This document shows, in pieces, positions 62,224 to 64,000 of a stretch of 64,000 bases of DNA (position 1 is its first letter; the number at the start of each line of letters is the position of its first letter). Source of the stretch: Laribacter hongkongensis DSM 14985 (GTDB taxonomy: Bacteria; Pseudomonadota; Gammaproteobacteria; Burkholderiales; Aquaspirillaceae); contig NZ_AUHR01000003.1 in NCBI RefSeq assembly GCF_000423285.1, forward strand, positions 62,001 to 126,000, written 5' to 3'. Position numbers and translations under genes: made by a program. The notes beneath the pieces were generated by a model that was given only the letters and a program-made list of their open reading frames with translations, was not told the origin of the DNA and did not search any database.

Positions 62224-63411
62224 TTATTTGCCGCCGACTGACTCCACTACAGTCCATGCGCCATTCTGGACCTTGTAGACCGTAATGCCGCCATCCTTCA
62301 GGTCTCCCTTGCTGTCGTAGGCCCAGTTGGACGACGTTACGCCCGAATGCTGGATTTTTGCCAGTTCAGGCAGATACTTTGCCGGATCTGCGGAGTCAGC
62401 CTTCTGCATGGCAGCGACCAGTACTCGTGTTGCGTCATAGCCGTACGGTGAGTACGTAGCTACATCTTGGTTGAAACGGGCCTTGTAGCGGGTTTCGTAA
62501 TCCTTGCCCTTGGGCATCTGGTCCAGCGGCAAGCCAGCCAGTGAGGCTACGGTGCCTTCGGCATCACTGCCAGCCAGTTGCAGGAATGTCGGTGTCTTGG
62601 TCATTTCACCGGAGACCAGCGGAGCCTTCAGGCCCAGACGCTTCATCTGCTTGGCCATCGGTGCAGACTGTGCATCAGCACCGCCGTAGAACACGACGTC
62701 AGGATTGGTACCCTTGATCGTGGTCAGGATTGCGGTGAAGTCGGTGGCCTTGTCGTTGGTGAACTCACGCTTCAGCACATTCCCGCCGGCAGCCTTGACC
62801 GACTTTTCAAACTCGTCAGCCAGACCTTGGCCATAGGCAGTACGGTCATCGATGATGACCACGTTTTTGCCCAGTTTTTCGACAACCCACTGCCCCATCA
62901 CCCCGCCCTGCTGCGTGTCCGAAGTCATGGAACGGAATGCCGTTGCGAAGCCCTGCTGGGTATACGCCGGGGCTGTTGCCATGGCGATACCGGGAATGCC
63001 GGCATCTGCGTAAATCTTCGAAGCCGGGATGGCCGTGCCGGAATTGAAGTGACCAATGATGCCGTTCACCTTGGCATCCACAAATTTCTGGGCAATCTGT
63101 GTCGCCGTCTTGGGATCTGCCTGATCATCTTCGGCAACCAGTTCAAACTTGACTGGCTGACCACCCAGCTTGGGCTTTTCTGCATTGACGTCTTCGATGG
63201 CCAGCGTCACCCCGTTCTTGTATTCCTCGCCGTAATGGGCCTGCGGGCCGGTCAGCGGGGCAGAAAAGCCGATCTTCACGGTCGTTGTGCCGTCAGTTGC
63301 GGCCGGGGCGGCACTGTTGCCGGCAGACTGTTCCTGCTTGCCGCAGGCCGAAAGGGCCATCACGGTGGCCAGTGCCACGGCCGTCAGGGCCAGACGCGGG
63401 GTTTGGGTCAT
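62224..63411 (-). CDS. branched-chain amino acid ABC transporter binding lipoprotein
   Basis: 395 residues of the LivJ/LivK (Leu-binding, type I periplasmic) family. The signal peptide ends in a lipobox ALSAC (Cys near residue 23), so it is probably lipid-anchored rather than free in the periplasm. Characteristic KIGFSAPLTGPQAHYGEEYKNG, GGQPVKFELVAEDDQADPKT and NGIIGHFNSGTAIPASKIY (in part). It delivers Leu/Ile/Val or related amino acids to a LivHMGF-type transporter; the one encoded at 6754-10293 is the obvious partner. GAGGAG directly precedes the ATG. Adjacent to putA, consistent with amino-acid use. Confidence 0.92.
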   Translation of the reverse strand: MTQTPRLALTAVALATVMALSACGKQEQSAGNSAAPAATDGTTTVKIGFSAPLTGPQAHYGEEYKNGVTLAIEDVNAEKPKLGGQPVKFELVAEDDQADPKTATQIAQKFVDAKVNGIIGHFNSGTAIPASKIYADAGIPGIAMATAPAYTQQGFATAFRSMTSDTQQGGVMGQWVVEKLGKNVVIIDDRTAYGQGLADEFEKSVKAAGGNVLKREFTNDKATDFTAILTTIKGTNPDVVFYGGADAQSAPMAKQMKRLGLKAPLVSGEMTKTPTFLQLAGSDAEGTVASLAGLPLDQMPKGKDYETRYKARFNQDVATYSPYGYDATRVLVAAMQKADSADPAKYLPELAKIQHSGVTSSNWAYDSKGDLKDGGITVYKVQNGAWTVVESVGGK

Positions 63412-63588
63412 TTTTTTCTCCTCGTGGAATGCGATGCATGGACCACGACCGATGCGGCTTGCGTACGGCCCGCATCAATCGATGGGTCACAATTCTATAC
63501 AAATCGCATTGGCTGGCCATGTGCCGGGAGGTTTTTTTTGTAACCCGCTGTGCGTCTGCCCTTGCAGGCAGCCAGTCTGCCTGCTCCG

Positions 63589-64000
63589 TCAGTCTTCCAT
63601 GCTCATCAGGCTGGCGTTGCCCCCTGCCGCAGTCGTGTTGATGCTGACGGCCCGCTCATGCACCAGACGGCGCAGATCATATTGACCCGCGGCATCAGCC
63701 TGGTTCAGCAGGATGACGGGGCCTTCCTGGTCGGCCAGTTGCTGTCGCAGCGCATCTGCCGCAGCCTGCCCTCCGGAAAAGAGGACTGCGTCCACGTCAT
63801 CCAGCGACTTGCTGATGGAAAGACTCAACGAGCCCGGCAGGCTTCCCGCCTCTACTGCTTCGACGCTGTCTGCCGACAGGATTGCCACGTTGCCGGTCGC
63901 GAAGATGGCAATCAGTTGGGCCACTAGGGCTTCGCGGCTGTCTGCAACGCACATGACCCGTCCGCGCGGCACATAGGCGAGCTGATTGGTTTCGCCCGTG
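63589..64000 (-). CDS. putA: trifunctional proline catabolism protein PutA, C-terminal end (partial)
   Basis: Only the last ~136 residues are in the window; the frame runs open off the right edge. The sequence TGETNQLAYVPRGRVMCVAD and the closing ERAVSINTTAAGGNASLM match the C-terminal domain of the long PutA proteins (E. coli PutA ends in nearly the same ERSLSVNTAAAGGNASLM). The full enzyme oxidises proline to glutamate with proline dehydrogenase and P5C dehydrogenase domains on one chain; DNA-binding cannot be judged from this part. The gene is incomplete here because of the window edge, not because of damage. Confidence 0.88.
   Translation of the reverse strand, partial: TGETNQLAYVPRGRVMCVADSREALVAQLIAIFATGNVAILSADSVEAVEAGSLPGSLSLSISKSLDDVDAVLFSGGQAAADALRQQLADQEGPVILLNQADAAGQYDLRRLVHERAVSINTTAAGGNASLMSMED

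Overview
The window looks like a stretch of chromosome from a Neisseriales-type betaproteobacterium. It is GC-rich (roughly 60% or more by eye). Gene content and protein sequences (GroEL, NtrBC preceded by a DUF4124 gene, the large NAD-GDH, the succinyltransferase pathway, a glycosylated AIDA-type autotransporter) fit an asaccharolytic, amino-acid-using genus close to Laribacter/Chromobacterium. The genus is an inference, not proven here.

Layout. 1-2.8 kb: a small 2Fe-2S ferredoxin-like protein, then an overlapping gnd-zwf pair (oxidative pentose phosphate). 2.9-6.2 kb: aruC-aruF-aruG, the first steps of arginine succinyltransferase catabolism. 6.7-10.3 kb: a four-gene branched-chain amino acid ABC transporter (livHMGF) behind a near-consensus sigma70 promoter. 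10.4-15.9 kb: dut and coaBC (minus), radC (plus), then DUF4124-ntrB-ntrC (minus). 16.0-20.3 kb: a heptosyltransferase overlapping the AIDA-like autotransporter it probably modifies. 21.2-22.5 kb: a protein made of three fused RidA domains. 23.0-29.6 kb: a ferric-reductase-like protein, mgtE-prmC, a glycine-zipper lipoprotein, a cytochrome b, an unknown protein and a repeat-built membrane protein. 29.6-37.1 kb: an amino-acid binding protein, then two glutamate dehydrogenases in tandem (GDH-180 type and NADP type). 37.3-44 kb: small exported proteins, an NdpA-like nucleoid protein, dctA and groESL with a perfect CIRCE operator. 44.3-53.9 kb: glnA with a sigma54 promoter and NtrC sites, a rhodanese, aroE, mtgA, an MFS pump with divergent LysR regulator, and a carboxymuconolactone-decarboxylase-like gene with divergent AraC regulator. 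62.2-64 kb: a branched-chain amino acid binding lipoprotein and the C-terminus of putA.

The most unusual part is 53,981-62,040: an approximately 7.9-kb element bounded by ~134-bp direct repeats (8 substitutions). It carries a divergent HTH regulator, a P2-gpA-like HUH replication endonuclease, two paralogous unknown proteins (candidate virion proteins), a fibre-like protein, a GH24 lysozyme, several small membrane or basic proteins, and a 270-bp non-coding tract packed with inverted repeats. I recognise no integrase, terminase, portal, tail machinery, Zot-like ATPase or known capsid gene. It is best read as an integrated genome of a small rolling-circle phage (or phage-like satellite) of uncertain family.

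Metabolically the window is rich in nitrogen and amino-acid functions: arginine catabolism, Liv uptake with its likely binding protein ~52 kb away, both glutamate dehydrogenases, glutamine synthetase with its NtrBC control genes ~29 kb away, PutA and dicarboxylate uptake. Together these describe a cell that feeds on amino acids and routes carbon and nitrogen through glutamate.
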